DNA of 19,484 bases, taken from Jimgerdemannia flammicorona. Taxonomy: Eukaryota; Mucoromycota; Endogonomycetes; Endogonales; Endogonaceae. A model generated the notes under the pieces. The model searched no databases and was not told where the DNA came from. It worked only from the letters and a program-made list of their open reading frames with translations. The DNA is taken from the NCBI GenBank assembly GCA_003990745.1, contig RBNI01002153.1, positions 1 through 19,484 of the forward strand, written 5' to 3'. A program made the translations under genes and the position numbers. Below, one piece after another: positions 7,871-17,909 of this stretch. Every line of letters starts with the position of its first letter. The stretch's first letter is position 1.

Positions 7871-8459
7871 TATGTGTTCTTGACGTGATGGGTGTAAATT
7901 TTGTGAAAAGAAAAACCGTCTTTTTATGAACATTATCAACTTGCAAAGAGCCGTAGTCGCCATTCCCACAGGCACGTGGTTGTGTTACAGAATATGCTCA
8001 ATATGGACAGGCGCTGTCAACAACATCGTCATCAGCATTAAGGTTCTACCTCAAGTGGCACCGTGATTCGGCGGGTGCACAATAGAATTCTATGCTTTAC
8101 ATTCTGAGCGGATGGGGAAACCACAATTGAATTTAAATATTCATAAACTAACTATTTATCTGCACTATCTGATGAATTGATTTTCACGCTCCGAGATTGT
8201 GAGGCTAAAATATGAAGGCGTGGAAGTAGAAAAGTCGAATCTATATTTAAATTATAATATGGCTGAATAAAGTCGTTGTCTACCACAGTATATTACGTAA
8301 TGGAGGCTGGTAGGAACCGGTCCTATCAAATTCAGCGGCACAACCCATGAATATGCTTTATAGGCATCCGAGGTGTCTTGCCAAGAACACCGATATATCA
8401 TGATAAGGCGCATGATGAGTTAGCTTAAGGAAGGGTAAGCCACAATCTACAACGTTGAT
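7871..8459. other. 5' region of the ubiquitin-fusion gene, no gene supported
   Basis: The region upstream of the ubiquitin start contains A/T tracts and no long frame except an in-frame upstream extension to 7975, which I reject as the start. No clear TATA box was fixed. A few short minus-strand frames past 8340 resemble nothing known. Confidence 0.35.
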
Positions 8460-8649
8460 TTACACGCGAAGCGTACTTTGAATTGGAGCCAGAACATAGA
8501 TCTGCGCCTGGTACTTTGGTTCGATCTTGTGTACATAGGCCAAACCGTTACGGGCTCCCCGCCAAACCGACCGTCCCATATTTATGATAGATTTTGTTAT
8601 AACGATTACCAAATTTGATAGCGGTAGCTGATTCGGAAGACGAAGTCAT
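8460..8649 (-). pseudogene. Possible small protein-coding relic with a frameshift
   Basis: On the minus strand an ATG at 8649 opens MTSSSESATAIKFGNRYNKI, then YHKYGTV, and stops soon after in a TAA. An overlapping frame from ATG 8579 gives MGRSVWRGARNGLAYVHKIE, then PKYQAQIYVLAPIQSTLRV, and stops at 8460-8462. The two read like one protein joined by a frameshift near 8570, with a normal residue mix. I recognise no family. It may be an exon pair, a decayed gene, or chance. Confidence 0.25.
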
Positions 8650-8813
8650 TACCACATGGATCTTATGCCAAGCAGCTGTGGAACTCAGTAACTATTAGAT
8701 GGGCAGACTTGAGAAAGTTGCCTTTCGAACTTGGGAATCCCCATCTAACTGCTGCAGATTCGCAATACTGCACATGTCACTACAAACGACGGCTTGCATG
8801 TTTATTTCGGATT

Positions 8814-9215
8814 TGTCATCGGAAATGCTGCATTTTATATATTTTTGAGGGACGTTGACGAAAAAAAAAAAAAAAAAAAATGGATACTCGATTAGCAGAC
8901 AGAACATTATCCGGTCGGTGAGTTTTGCACCTATCGAAGCCAGGCCCTGGCTATAATTGACACCATACACCAATTGGCGATGAGGGCTCCTCTGCACCAT
9001 GCTGCGGAGACCGGAAAAATTGACGTGGCAATTCCCTTAGTAATATATTTCGCGTACCAGTTGACTTTGCCCAACCAGAACAACTTCAACCGTAGACAAC
9101 AGGGGCAATATATATTGGATATCACAAATTTGTTAGACTGAGTCGTACTGATTGTCGAAACCGTACAAAACTAGAGTGTAGCAACTACCTTGGAGCACAT
9201 GAAGATATATGAATC
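8814..9215. repeat. Duplicated flank, copy 2, with the last codons of a lost ubiquitin-fusion paralogue
   Basis: This segment matches 6508-7150 in direct orientation. On its minus strand it keeps a version of the gene's end: KIHISSCAPR followed by TAG, against [10 protein letters not shown] followed by TAG in the intact gene, with matching 3' flank (TAGTTG..ACAC, GTTCGG-like words). No upstream coding part of the gene follows. It also has a run of 20 A at 8861-8880 that copy 1 lacks. I infer a tandem gene duplication whose second gene was lost except for its 3' end. Confidence 0.6.
8861..8880 (+). repeat. A20 tract
   Basis: Twenty consecutive A between GACG and TGGATACTCG, absent from the matching place in the duplicate at 6508-7150. 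No flanking direct repeat was found, so I cannot say whether it is an inserted retroposon tail or slippage. Confidence 0.8.
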
Positions 9216-9320
9216 TTTTGTTAGACTGAGTCGTACTGATTGACGAAACCTCACAACTAGAGTGCAGCAACTACCTTGGACCATATGAAGATATATGAAT
9301 CTTTTGTTAGACTGAGTCGC
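9131..9320. repeat. Tandem repeat, about 87-bp period, 2.2 copies
   Basis: The word TGTTAGACTGAGTCGTACTG starts at 9131 and again at 9219, and a third partial copy (TGTTAGACTGAGTCGC) starts at 9305. The units run GAAACC...CTAGAGTG.AGCAACTACCTTGGA...ATGAAGATATATGAATCTTT and differ by small indels and substitutions. Each full unit contains the vestigial last codons and TAG of the ubiquitin-fusion paralogue on the minus strand, so the duplication occurred inside that relic. Confidence 0.8.
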
Positions 9321-9507
9321 AAAGAGAGCATTAGACTAAATAGCGATTGATGAAGAGGAATTAGGCATTGGCGTTATTTGTAATTAATTATATCTGCCCA
9401 TATTTTAATGAAAGCTGTCATCAGAAGTGCATGAATAATTTATTTATGTCTCATTTTTATTGGGCAGCGAAGTGAGGTCTATAATCAAGAAAGCCGACTT
9501 CCAAAGG

Positions 9508-9523
9508 TTTAGGGTTAGGGTTA
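9508..9523 (+). repeat. Short telomere-like tract (TTAGGG)
   Basis: TTTAGGGTTAGGGTTA holds two full TTAGGG units and flanking partial ones. TTAGGG is the common telomere repeat of filamentous fungi. A tract this short is usually an interstitial remnant or a telo-box type factor site; it lies about 70 bp upstream of the candidate gene at 9594. Confidence 0.6.
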
Positions 9524-9593
9524 CTAATTTGATAACATATTTTTTATATACACTTGCCGTCGTCCCCCTCAGTTATTATTATGTGTACGAAAA

Positions 9594-10136
9594 ATGAACC
9601 AATTGAGATCCATGCCACAGAACCCTACGCCAGCCACTGACCCGCAAACCCAAACCTCAGCACTTCACCCAACAGTCCCTCGTACTCCAGCTCGAGAACG
9701 GTGAGCCTTTCGGTCTAGTCGCTTCCGCTAAGTGCTTCTTTGGCCCAATGGCTTGCTTACAATCTGTTTGTGCTGCCGATTAGGGAACAGGAAGCGGAGA
9801 ACTCGGAACATAGAGACACGAGCTCCTCTGGGTTAATCAAACTGAGGACTCTATATTATACAGACATTCCACGATGCTGTTCGACGGGGTGAGGGGATGA
9901 TACCCTTTTAATCGCCATTTTTCCATCACACTGTGGAATACAGTTGGGTTCGGTCGAGTGCTGGGGTTTCATGGAAAGACGAGGAGAGCCTGTGTTCGTA
10001 TCGTCGTGGAAAATGTTTTACACCTGGTTTGGCCATAGGCGCGAATAGTGTCATTACAACAGCCAATAATATATGTGGGGTGGACTTAGGTTCGGTTCTA
10101 TTGTATCATAAATGGATGCGCAAGTGGCTGGGATGA
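9594..10136 (+). CDS. Candidate three-exon gene, 134-residue unknown protein
   Basis: Proposed exons are 9594-9700, 9784-9888 and 9944-10136. Both introns are short (83 and 55 bases) with donors GTGAGC and GTGAGG and acceptors GATTAG and ATACAG. The three pieces join without a stop into a 134-codon frame ending TGA 10134-10136. The N-terminus is Pro/Thr/Gln-rich (MNQLRSMPQNPTPATDPQTQ). The middle reads SSSGLIKLRTLYYTDIPRCC, and the C-terminal third has GKCFTPGLAIGANSVITTAN. No family is recognised. The model rests only on splice signals and open frames; the third exon alone has an open frame from 9933. It could be spurious or part of a longer gene. Confidence 0.35.
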
Positions 10137-11003
10137 GAGACAAACTTATTGTCATGATGGAGTAGTCAAAGATTACTGAATGAGAAGGTGTAGGTGACGG
10201 GGTCGACGATCAGCAGCACGGCAGGAAGAAAGATAATATATATTAAGACAGGTGTTTAAGGAAGAAGCCGATATGGTCACCGAGAAGGGGAAGGAAAAAT
10301 AACACTGAATCCCAAGCGAAAATCGCTTGATCCCTCCTAACCACACACATCAACAAACTCTTAACACTTCCGAAGTCGGCGAACCCTCCCAATACGTGAC
10401 AACAGTCTTATCGGGTGACAGGCCTCCAACAGGATGATGACATTGCTGTTGCAGTATTTGATTTCATGAATTATCTTGCACGATTGAATGGCATAGGGGT
10501 ATAGAGGGAAATATAATAGACCTGGGGTTCTGATCTGCCATCTCGCACAACACCGCAAATCCAATATATGCCAGACAATGTACACTTTAACTTCCCAATC
10601 CTCGTCCTTCAGCCCTACCACCCTCCGTCCATCTCGACCCCCTTATCCTTCTCTCTCACTCACTTACCGGTTTGCTCACAAGGTTCTGGTTCCCAAAAAC
10701 TGTACATCGATGTCGTCGGCGCAACTCTCCTCTCCTGTCCAACTTCTTCCTGGAGCCAAGCGCATCATCATCGAACGGGAACTTCTGACGACGTGCCTCA
10801 GATAGAATGTCTAAACTTGGTAACACCAGGTCCCAGGCTGCAGAAGGAAAGGTGTTGTGGGATGCCGGCAGGTGTGTGCGAGGACGTGTCTTTGTTGAAA
10901 TTCTCATTATTACATCTTGATAATGTGGCTTATATATAACTATGTCATCTTTGAGTTATGTCACTCAATGTGTAAATACATGCTATCTGGAATAATAAAC
11001 AAT
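10137..11003. other. No recognised gene; a few short open frames
   Basis: GC is moderate up to about 10900, then the sequence turns AT-rich toward the Copia remnant. Short frames exist on both strands at 10361-10939. One plus-strand piece from ATG 10710 (MSSAQLSSPVQLLPGAKRII, then IERELLTTCLR, stop) and one from ATG 10807 (MSKLGNTRSQAAEGKVLWDA...) read like possible exons. No family match and no splice model joins them convincingly. A 5' LTR of the Copia element would be expected near 10930-11003, but I could not identify LTR ends or a primer-binding site. Confidence 0.35.
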
Positions 11004-13058
11004 GTCCTCTTCTCCCCACTCCATATTCCCAACTAAGATACAACAAATATTATGAGCCCTGGTTAGCAGCTAACAAGAAACACTTCTCTAAGACTATTCA
11101 CTACTCTATGCTAAGATATCACAACTGAAGAATTAAGGAGCCAGTATAAACACATCAGCCATAGTAGACATAGGTATCCCTAGAATGAGTATGATGGTCA
11201 TAGTTTCTATAGTAAGTATAAATATAGCCAAGAGATTGATTTCTATCTTTGATAGTAAGGATTATACTATTTGAACATTCTATATAAGCAATCTTCTAGA
11301 GGAGTGCCACTTGGCACAGTATATGAAACTACAAGTATAGATTTAAGATTATGATGCTATAAATGATCACTGAGTATTATGAGAGATTGTCTTTATATTA
11401 TCAAACAAGCAAATGAAGCTTATAATATATGCTATAATAGTTTATAATATATAGAAAACTCTACACAATCATCATGTGCAAGTATTCTCATCAAATTAGT
11501 TTTATCTGCAATCTCAGCTATTTAATCAATATATAAAACCTAAGAAATATATCTATAAATATGCTGATTGTATCAATGATCTGATGAATTAAGTAAATTC
11601 CCTAAATATATCAGTGGAGTATATCAGTAATAAAGACAAGATTTTGACTCTTATAAGAGATCTCTCTAAGGCATATATAACATTATAGTAACAGTTATAC
11701 ATAATAGTAAGAAACTATAAACTACACTTATATAACAATAAGTCTTATTAATGAAGAGATGTATCAAGAAAATAGTGACAATAATAATAATGAGAAAGTA
11801 TTCTATAAATCATATAGATGAGATAAGAAGGTCAAAAACATAAATCTAAGTTTGATGGAAACTATTATTACTATAGTAAGTATAGATATATATAGAAAAA
11901 CTACTATTGTAAAAATAAGAAAAATGATTAAAAGTCAGTATTAACAATATGGAAGTAGTGGAAAGAAATATGACAGCAAAGAGCAATATAATATAAATAC
12001 TATTAAAATTAATAAAAATTAAGATAGAGATATATTCTATATATAAGTAATATATACTAAGTATCTGAAGAAGATATCTATATCTACACCTAAGCTATGA
12101 ACTTTTGAACTAATAAAAAGTAATAATATAAGCAAAGTATGTACTAATATAGCTAATGAAATAATATATAGCTTATGGATTTAGGTATCATACAATATAT
12201 AATAGCTCATCAGGAAGAGTTCTTTATATATAAGCTTTTTGAACATCTTGTATCAATTAAATTAGATAATAATAATATTATATATACTCAAAAAAGAGAA
12301 AATATTAGTATATATCTTATGAAAATATTATAGAGTCTACTAATACTTTCTAGAACATATTATATACTTTAAAAATAAGAAAGAATCTCTTTTTAATTTG
12401 CAAATAATGATCCATAGTAATAAAGATATATATATATATATTTAATAAGAACAATGATATATAGCTTAAAGAATAATAAGGAGATTATAACAGTATTAAA
12501 ATAAGACAATCTTTACATAATTAATATTATATTAAGTAGTGCAAGAGTCTCCACATATATGATAACTATGTCTAATATATCTAATATATAGTATTAATAT
12601 TTAGAAAATATAGATAAATTGAGCCTAGAAAGAATAATAAGAAAAGTAAATTACTGATAATATATCCTGAGAGTTTTTATGAGAACTATATGAAAAATGA
12701 AACAATTCAGTATCTATTCAAGAAATAGACAAAACATATACATATTCAGTATACTTAATTTAATCTATATAGATATATATAGCTCAATATATACTACTTT
12801 CTATAGTTAGAAGAGATATTTCATTATATTTATTGATAATTATATATATAAAGTATATATATTCTTCTTATCAGTAAAGATCAAAGCCTTGAATAAATTC
12901 AAAGAGTTCAAAGTAATTGTAGAGAATAAAAAAAAATATAGAATATATTTTATATATATACTTAGATAATATATATAAATATATCAATAGTATATTTAAG
13001 TAGTAACTGAAAAAATACAGTATATACTATTAGATAACAGTATTATATATACCATAGC
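11004..13058 (+). mobile_element. Decayed Copia-like LTR retrotransposon, 5' part (gag, protease, integrase N-half)
   Basis: The order gag, protease, integrase on the plus strand is the Copia (Pseudoviridae-type) order. A possible gag start lies at ATG 11004. Gag-like blocks include DYTI.TFYISNLLEECHLAQY near 11260-11330 and a UBN2-like segment near 11560-11660. A zinc knuckle at 11863-11904 reads YYYYSKYRYI.KNY, with its Cys and His positions changed to Tyr. The protease motif at 12175-12186 is MDLG in place of MDSG. Integrase follows, with KRYFIIFIDNY near 12810 and FKEFKVIVEN near 12900. Stops at Gln and Trp positions and TA richness indicate RIP-like mutation. The frame breaks off exactly where the DIRS-like element starts and resumes at 17910. 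Confidence 0.8.
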
Positions 13059-13098
13059 AGACTAAGTTTTGCTTGGTTTCAGACTATTTCAGAGTTAG

Positions 13099-13267
13099 TT
13101 TATACTATTCTGAAAGTGTTAGCATACTTTATTTTGTTTTAAACATATTGATTTTATATGCAACTGTAAATTTGTCTATCTGAGACTTATGTATAAGATA
13201 TTGTATAAAACTAGAAGTAAAACATAGTAATAAAAGAGTGTCCTGGCTCACACAGAGTACTCTTAGC
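13099..13267. repeat. Left inverted terminal repeat of the DIRS-like element
   Basis: The reverse complement aligns with 17664-17832 over about 165 bp. I counted about 18 differences in 150 aligned positions by eye, nearly all transitions. The outermost ~40 bp (13059-13102) are not shared with the right repeat but match the internal complementary region at 17420-17462. Confidence 0.85.
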
Positions 13268-13810
13268 CATTTTGAAAGCTTGGTAGTTTGTCTTCTTCCT
13301 TTCAACCTCCAAAACGTTTTCTTCTGACTATGAACCATGAATAACTTCAATAATAATAGCAATAAATGGCCTTGGCTAAATGGGCCAAATTCATTTAATA
13401 AATTACTAAAGTGGTCACAGTCTACCTCTACTCTACTCCACCAGATCTGGCTGTCATAATTAAATACAAACAACAGCAGGTCATCAATTCTCTCTTCTTC
13501 TGATGAACCAGATATATCAGAAGCCTGACTCCTGGATCTGATGAATAACTCAATAATATGGATAATGATGCCCCTGTTGATAATAATGGCAGTAATGAGA
13601 AATTTCTCACTACTATAAGAATAAGGGCTATCAGTCATTTTACCATCCTACTCACCTTCACTAAAATCATTTCTACTGAATACATCCATATATACCTCAC
13701 TCCCCCTAGCCTCAAAAAGCTCATCTGCTATAACTCAGAGCCCAAGAGTAGTGTCTTTTGAACTCTCTCTATCAATGAGACATTTCTCAACAATTTTCCC
13801 AAAGCTGCTT

Positions 13811-13857
13811 GAGATGCCAACTAAAAAAAAAAAAAAAAAAAAAAGAGATGCCAACTA
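13811..13857 (+). repeat. A22 tract flanked by a 13-bp direct repeat (insertion of a bare poly-A tail)
   Basis: GAGATGCCAACTA occurs at 13811-13823 and again at 13845-13857, with only A between them (13823-13844). This is the footprint left by target-primed reverse transcription when only the tail is copied: target duplication plus poly-A. LINEs with A tails exist in this genome (see 2008). The site lies in the gag-like part of the DIRS-like element, so it is younger than that element. Confidence 0.7.
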
Positions 13858-14859
13858 TATCCTCACCAACTCACAATGTACAATCTACAATATACTTTAC
13901 CCTGTCACCATTCTCTTCTACACTCTTGAGCTATGGAGTAATAGGACTGATATTCACCAAGACTTAATCCATGAAGCTATCATTGTCCCCATAGTGAAAA
14001 AACTTCTAGATTTCCTCCCAATCAGATTCCACAAAGCTGAAAGCATTCATATCCAATGATATATCAATTTTGTCAAGGCTGCCAGATGGTCCCCTATCCT
14101 TGTCTCCATATATCATATAGTTATCTCCAGTTCTAAGTATAATGGCAATATCTTTAGCACTAATTTCATCTGCTGTTTTCATAATAATGTCAAATACCAG
14201 AAATACTAGCTTATAGTCTGAGGGACCTCCAGTAAGCTCTCTACTCCTTAGAGCAACTCCTCCTCTACCTATAGCAAATTTATCTCTGAGAGCCAGAACC
14301 AGAGAAATAGATCTCAGGGCAATCAATGTCTCAACTTCTGCTACTCTCAACAATCCACTCAGAACCACACTTCAAGTCAATAGAGTGGCTTTTGAAGCTG
14401 AACCCCAGGGCTAGTTGCATTGACAACTATCACTAAACTCTGAAGGATCTCTCTTTATATCACTCACTGGTCCCAAAGGTACCCAATATCTCCAAGGTGA
14501 GTACCTAATTGATTCAAGTTCCCAAATCAGTTTGGTAGATACTGAGTGTAAACTACTAAGTAAATGACACAGCTCATGGTAAGATATACATCAACTAGAC
14601 ATACCTCCTGATCCTGCTATACATCTGGTCCTACTTCTCATACAAATAAGGTATGCCTACTATAGAGAAGGCCCTGGTAGACACTACTATTCAGAACTTC
14701 TATGATAAAGAGACCATCTATAAGGCCTATCCTGGAGAAGAGCTCTTCTTCTCCAATCTTCCATATTGACAAGAATCAGGCCTGCCTTGATGCATATTTG
14801 CTGAATAAGTTCATATAGTAATTATACTTCAAGATAGAAGGTATTAAAATACTTTACAC

Positions 14860-16200
14860 ATAGTATATCTGGGGAACTTTCTCATCAAGATAGATATCAA
14901 GGATGCCTATCTCTATGTCTCTCTCTACTCTGCCAACTAACAATTTCTAGCTTTCCAATAGTGACAAATCAACTGGAAATTCTGAGCCATACTATTCAGC
15001 CTATTATCAGCTCCTCAGATTTGGACAAAGATGATGGCCACTATTCTGAAACCACTAAGCAATGTAGTATTTATCTCAACTACTACATTGATGACATTTG
15101 CCTCCTGGCCTTTAGCCATGATGAAGCTGTTCACCATGGCTGGTTCATTTGTGACTACCTGGAAACTCTGGGGTTCCTCCTCCATCTAATGAAATATACA
15201 TAGGACCCCAAGCAAGTTCAGATATTCCTCGGATTCCTAGTAGATACCAATGTCATAAAGCTATGTCTACTTATAGACAAGGTATGCAAGATCTACAAGA
15301 AGATGGCCTTCCTTCTTTATTTAGTCTCTAAATCTAGTATCTCAATCTGCATAATAGTCTCTCTGGTTGACCTATACAACTCCATAACCCAGGCAATTTT
15401 TTCTGCTCACTTCTATGTCTGGACACTCATTAGTAATATACAGGTCACTCTCTGCTATTTCAATTAGAATGAACAGATGACACTCTCTCTGATATCATTG
15501 ACTGACCTCCACTGATAGTCTCACAAACTACTGGGATAGAATGGCCATTCTCTCCTCACTGATATTCCTGAGATCATAGTGGATATAGATGTCAGCAATA
15601 TGAGATGGAGTTTCAAGATCTCCTCTTCCACTACTAATATCAGTTATATAGTATAGCAAGTGGCCAGCACCTGGATATCCTTGGAATACTACCTGTCCAT
15701 CAACTATCATGAGCTGAAGACAGTCCTCTTTACTCTATAGATCAACTCACATCACTGGCAGAACTGTATGGTCCTGGTCTGAATAGACAATATAACTATA
15801 TAGATATTTATCAACAAACAAGAGGACTCTCTCTACTATCTCTATACTATCATGAGATACATTCACTTGATCTACATGATGTACCACATTTGCCTCTTTA
15901 TTAAATATCTCCCAGGTTTAGAGAACATCCAAGCAGACTTTCTGAGCTGCCTGCATCTCAACCCTGATGACTGGAAGCTACACTCAGTGGTCTTCTGATA
16001 TCTATACCATCTGTAGGGCCTGATCTGGCTTGACCTATTTGCCTCTTGAATAACTATATAGACCTATCTCTTTTACAGTAGACAGGCTGACTCTAAGGCT
16101 TTGAGAATGGATACTTTTCAATACCATTGGCCTTCAACCAGGAAATATGCAAACCCTTCTTAGATTCTGATCAATTGCACCCTATATAAGATGAAGGAGG
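14860..16200 (+). pseudogene. DIRS-type reverse transcriptase and RNase H, decayed
   Basis: The RT starts with IKIDIKDAYLYV near 14884-14920 (canonical KIDLKDAYFHVPIHP) followed by FLAFQ. The catalytic box YYIDD is at 15081-15095, then LLAFSHDEA, and LETLGFLL near 15155-15180, then QIFLGFLVDTN near 15210-15250. The RNase H and connection region has ENIQADFLS.LHLNPDDWKL near 15920-15980 and DLFAS at 16032-16046, then DTFQYHWPSTRKYANP near 16110-16155. The AD-x-LS ... DLFAS ... W order is a hallmark of DIRS elements. Stops such as TAA after SAN and TAG after FQ interrupt it, as do frameshifts. Catalytic aspartates of YIDD are kept, but the protein cannot be made. Confidence 0.8.
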
Positions 16201-16739
16201 ACTCATGCTCTCACCTTATCCTTATCACCCCCTTCTGGCCATAATAGAGCTAGTGGCTCAAACTCCTGGAGATAGCAATAGTCTCCACAATTCTTCTTCT
16301 ATATTGAGCTCTGATAATGGTAATACAGATGCACTATTGGGATATCCTTACTTGGTTGATCAGCAGCACTCTCTAGATACTACAATACTAGTGAAACTAA
16401 CTTGCAATCTTATCTGAGCCAGTATCTGGACCTCTTCCTATAAGAATTATAAGTCCACTTACTAACACTATGTCTATTAGTGTTATCAACAACACATTGA
16501 TCCCCTTTATGCTTCTACTGAGTAGTGGACAAATTATCTCACCCACTATTTCATGAAGGTATAAGTACCTGATAACTCTGAGGTATCCACACCACTATCA
16601 GCTAGTAGACCCCTGCCATCAATAGTATCTGATTCTCCAAACTCCTCATGGTCTCTCATCTTATCTGAGGGAGGGACAACTTATGCTCCCCTCTACTTAA
16701 GGATAAAGCCCAACAGTGGGACATTTCTGTCCTCATCTA

Positions 16740-17340
16740 CTGGCTGGCCTCTTTAGGCCCCTTCAACTCTATTAAGCAGTGGGTTCTGTGTGGTAAGAAA
16801 ACTCATGTCCTTCTGGTACTTTGTACATTATAGTATATTGCAAGCAATTTTGTCCAATATCAGGCAATAGTAGATTTTGGGGGCAGCCAAGTGGACTGGT
16901 CTACTAAAATGGTTCACACAGTAGACTTAACTAATAAATATATATTCAACTCTCTCTACAAGATCTCCTGCCCTATCTCTGTACTCCTGGAGGATAAGGA
17001 TATATACTCAGTATACTGGGTTTACTGCTGGATATATGAAATTGAACCCCTATGATCACTATATAGCAGAGACTATCTATTTATCAATATATACTCTCTC
17101 TATCACAATCTAACTACAGACCACCTCTGCAACTGGTTCTCAGGATGCATGGTGGCTACTGTTATTGATTCTATCTACCACTCTCATTCTGTTTGGGCAG
17201 AATTCTCTACTGAGGTATTGGAAGGGAGAACTCCCATTGATGAAGTTCTGGAGAGTAGGAATTGGAGCTCTAAGACCACTTTCAAACATCACTACCATCT
17301 ATTCCATAAGTTGTCAGTTCTTTCTAAGATCTCTTAGGCA
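16740..17340 (+). pseudogene. DIRS-type tyrosine recombinase, decayed
   Basis: The N-part of the catalytic domain shows LGPFNSIKQWVLCGKKTHVL, then LVLCTL, comparable to the helix before the first catalytic Arg of DIRS recombinases. The C-part (open frame 17149-17337) reads HSHSVWAEFSTE, then PIDEVLESRNWSSKTTFKHH, then YHLFHK. In DIRS recombinases this is HSTR...PIDEIL..GNWSS..TF...Y. The HSTR arginine is replaced here (HSHS), while the Trp-Ser-Ser block and a candidate nucleophile Tyr remain. Several stops separate the two parts. The enzyme would integrate a circular cDNA by strand exchange. This copy is inactive. Confidence 0.7.
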
Positions 17341-17419
17341 AAGTCTTTAGTATATACAGTCCTCTAGTACAAGGCTGCTACACTAGCCTGATGCTCTGCT
17401 CATTTCTGATCTATGAATA

Positions 17420-17537
17420 ACTAACTCTGAAATGGTCTGGAACCAAGTGAAGCTTAGTCTCAAATGGACAAGATACTATAGGTACCAAAGTCTGTCCCTG
17501 ACTTTGCAAGCTTGGAGAGAATCATGAAGAGTTGGTT
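17420..17537. repeat. Internal complementary region (ICR) of the DIRS-like element
   Basis: Positions 17420-17462 are the reverse complement of the left outer end (13059-13102), with blocks ACTAACTCTGAAAT, GTCTG, AACCAAG and CTTAGTCT. Positions 17458-17537 are the reverse complement of the right outer end (17829-17909), with blocks AAGTCTGTCCC, GACTTTG.AAGCTTGG and ATGAAGA.TTGGTTT. The order left-then-right equals the reverse complement of a joined right-left circle junction, which is what an ICR templates in DIRS-1. Mismatches are mostly transitions. Confidence 0.8.
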
Positions 17538-17663
17538 TCCCACTCATCTCCATCTTTTTCATTTCCTTCCTTGTGGGTTCTTCTTTCTTTCTTCTCTGGT
17601 AGCCTCAACTACCAGGCCTTTTTTCCTTACTTCTAATTTTGGGCTTATTGTTAATCTTTCTTA

Positions 17664-17832
17664 GCTAAGAGAACTCTGTGGGAGCCAGAACACTCTTTTA
17701 TTACTATGTTTTCTTCTATTTTTATACAATGTCTCATACATAAGTCCTAGATAGACAAATTTGTAGTTATATGTAAAACCAATATATCTAAGACAAAATA
17801 AAGTATGCTAATACTTTCAGGATAGTATAAAC
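17664..17832. repeat. Right inverted terminal repeat of the DIRS-like element
   Basis: Pairs with 13099-13267. It starts GCTAAGAGAACTCTGTGGGA and ends AGTATAAAC; the outer ~77 bp that follow (17833-17909) belong to the right end and are copied in the ICR. Confidence 0.85.
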
Positions 17833-17909
17833 CAATTCTTCATAATCCTTCCCAAGCTTACAAAGTCTGGGACAGACTTCAGCACTTATGGTACCTCATC
17901 AATCTGAGA

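Larger units (their letters stand above)
13059..17909 (+). mobile_element. DIRS-like tyrosine-recombinase retrotransposon, nested in the Copia integrase
   Basis: The element is 4851 bp. It has inverted terminal repeats (13099-13267 and 17664-17832) and an internal complementary region (17420-17537) matching both outer ends in reverse complement. On the plus strand it carries, in order, a gag-like region with a possible start at ATG 13337, a DIRS/Ty3-type reverse transcriptase with YYIDD, an RNase H region ending in ADFLS...DLFAS, and a tyrosine recombinase. All frames contain stops and shifts. The trinucleotide AGA lies at both edges. There is no LTR, no integrase of its own and no long target duplication. 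This combination is specific to the DIRS order. No methyltransferase domain was seen. Confidence 0.85.

Noticed and set aside
7871..7975. In-frame upstream start for the ubiquitin fusion
   Set aside because: It would add 35 residues before the canonical ubiquitin N-terminus; ubiquitin genes start at the Met of [11 protein letters not shown].
8518..8535. GGTTCGA word resembling a tRNA T-loop
   Set aside because: No acceptor stem, D-arm or anticodon arm could be built around it; no tRNA gene is seen in the window.
9131..9320. CRISPR-like array
   Set aside because: Only two full units of about 87 bp with similar content throughout; a simple tandem duplication, and the sequence is eukaryotic.
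13129..13638. 169-codon minus-strand open frame
   Set aside because: It covers the left ITR and the gag-like region of the DIRS-like element, in antisense, with low-complexity hydrophobic content; no family match.
14006..14368. 120-codon minus-strand open frame
   Set aside because: It lies inside the DIRS-like element antisense to its coding strand and resembles no protein; treated as a shadow frame.
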